From JAUSIF01 sp040901465 (GTDB lineage: Bacteria > Pseudomonadota > Alphaproteobacteria > Rhizobiales > Xanthobacteraceae): DNA of 64,000 bases. A model generated the notes under the pieces. It saw nothing but the letters and a program-made list of their open reading frames with translations, was not told where the DNA came from and searched no databases. The position numbers and the translations under genes were made by a program. This document shows positions 63,385 to 64,000 of the stretch, one piece after another. The stretch lies in contig JBBDYN010000032.1 in NCBI GenBank assembly GCA_040901465.1, forward strand, positions 1 to 64,000, read 5' to 3'. Position 1 is the first letter of the stretch; the number at the start of each line of letters is the position of its first letter.

Positions 63385-63801
63385 CTAGCGCCTAAGCTCG
63401 CAATTTCCCGGGAGTTGGAGAGCGACGGGTCGCGCGGACAGCAAGACGTGGCGTGCCATTATGGCGGGCGCCCGACCACCTTGCTCATTGCGAAGAAACA
63501 CCGACGTGACGTCGTACCCGTCGTTGAACGAATGGACGAAGTTGAGAATGCCGCCGGTTGCCACCACGGCGACGTCGACGGCTCCCGCCGTCCCCACCAT
63601 CTGCGCACGTGACCTGGGTAGGTCGATTGCCGCAAACGTTACGCTCGGCCCGCCGGAGACGATCTTGCGATTCCATTGATTGGAAAACTCGGAGACGACC
63701 TGCGCATCGAACTTGCAGATCAACGCTTTTGGCGCTTCTTGCGCGGCCAATGGAGCGATCGCCAGTGTGTAAAGCAACAGAAACATACCAAATAACATCA
63801 T
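63385..63801 (-). CDS. Small secreted protein, unknown function
   Basis: 138 residues from ATG 63801 (MMLFGMFLLLYTLAIAPLAA-QEAPK), a clear signal peptide. The mature part has two cysteines (LICKFDAQVV and a final GNCELRR), and VDVAVVATGGILNFVHSFND, GYDVTSVFLRNEQGGRAPAI. No family recognised; such short periplasmic proteins occur beside carboxylase genes in this order. The upstream extension of the frame is the decayed carboxylase end in another frame. Confidence 0.7.
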   Translation of the reverse strand: MMLFGMFLLLYTLAIAPLAAQEAPKALICKFDAQVVSEFSNQWNRKIVSGGPSVTFAAIDLPRSRAQMVGTAGAVDVAVVATGGILNFVHSFNDGYDVTSVFLRNEQGGRAPAIMARHVLLSARPVALQLPGNCELRR

Positions 63802-63809
63802 GAGCTGCC

Positions 63810-64000
63810 TCACATCCTGAACACCCCGAACCGCGTCCGCGGGATCGGCGCATTGAGCGCGGCGCTCAAAGCGAGCGACAGAACCCGCCGCGTCTCGAGG
63901 GCGCGATGATGCCGTCGTCCCGGAGTGCCCGGCGCATCTCATCGTGTCCGCTTTGCTTTCTTTGTCGGTAGAAAGCTGATGTTGAGTCGGGTGCCAGTCG
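63810..64000 (-). pseudogene. Decayed or frameshifted 3' end of an acyl-CoA carboxyltransferase β subunit
   Basis: On the minus strand, ending at the TGA at 63810-63812, one frame reads TRRVLSLALSAALNAPI then PRTRFGVFRM, the conserved end of 3-methylcrotonyl-CoA carboxylase β. Just upstream, DDGIIAP, the preceding family motif (normally DDGIIDP), lies in a different frame: about one base is missing near 63897. Further upstream the match becomes poor. Either a pseudogene or a sequencing error; the window edge limits the call. Confidence 0.5.

Overview
The window is GC-rich chromosomal DNA from an alphaproteobacterium of the Hyphomicrobiales (Rhizobiales), most like the Bradyrhizobium/Xanthobacteraceae side of that order. 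The basis is gene content and order: plsY-dprA-topA-rnr-NUDIX, rpmG-pleD-divK-DUF3572, eipB/RidA/GDPD/GNAT/HIT and clpA-clpS, together with mipZ, a phasin and DUF1489. A run of ten N (22812-22821) shows it is a draft scaffold. I found no rRNA, tRNA or CRISPR array.

Region by region. 1-3152: 5' part of aidB, then a remodelled pyrimidine locus in which only the first ~43 codons of the native pyrB and the last ~32 codons of the native pyrC survive. Between them is a lower-GC aspartate carbamoyltransferase fused to a PyrI-type zinc domain; plsY follows. 3160-6616: cytochrome b561 and chemotaxis receptor (overlapping), dprA. 6912-13281: topA, a structured intergenic repeat, rnr, NUDIX. 13363-19877: accessory block with a Rieske/flavin redox operon, ALDH, SDR, DUF2277 and an FAD oxidoreductase. 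19986-22772: rpmG, a strong hairpin, pleD, divK, DUF3572 and the scaffold gap. 22938-27868: Liv-type binding protein, LLM oxidoreductase, PaaK-like ligase, MetE-like methyltransferase. 27878-30083: eipB, RidA, GDPD. 30156-32938: a LysR-controlled MFS/carboxymuconolactone-decarboxylase module that looks inserted. 33037-38770: GNAT, HIT, azlCD, clpA, clpS. 39108-41780: two tandem TadG/VWA paralogues. 41873-52129: phasin with two operator-like palindromes, D,D-carboxypeptidase-SPOR, DnaJ-like, VWA, mipZ, panC, small proteins, dodecin, a biotin carboxylase, a membrane protein. 52174-57850: kup, two small YIHD proteins, SDR, quinone reductase, lipase. 57986-61010: stacked hairpins, a second copy of the structured repeat, a complete IS1595-family element (24-nt imperfect ends, 8-bp target duplication, small passenger genes) and a truncated second IS1595-type element that runs into the 3' end of an amidase gene. 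61936-64000: GYD protein, MNT/HEPN pair, REP-like palindromes, a small secreted protein and a decayed end of an acyl-CoA carboxyltransferase gene.

The strongest signal is the pyr locus. The sequence shows an in-place replacement of a class-A-type pyrB-pyrC pair by a foreign catalytic-plus-zinc-domain fusion, with gene stubs on both sides. The start of the new gene overlaps the stop of the stub frame (ATGA), so the new gene may be translated by coupling to the old start signals. Other points of interest are the Rieske/FMN-reductase operon, the two-copy structured repeat, the tandem TadG genes and the IS with passengers.
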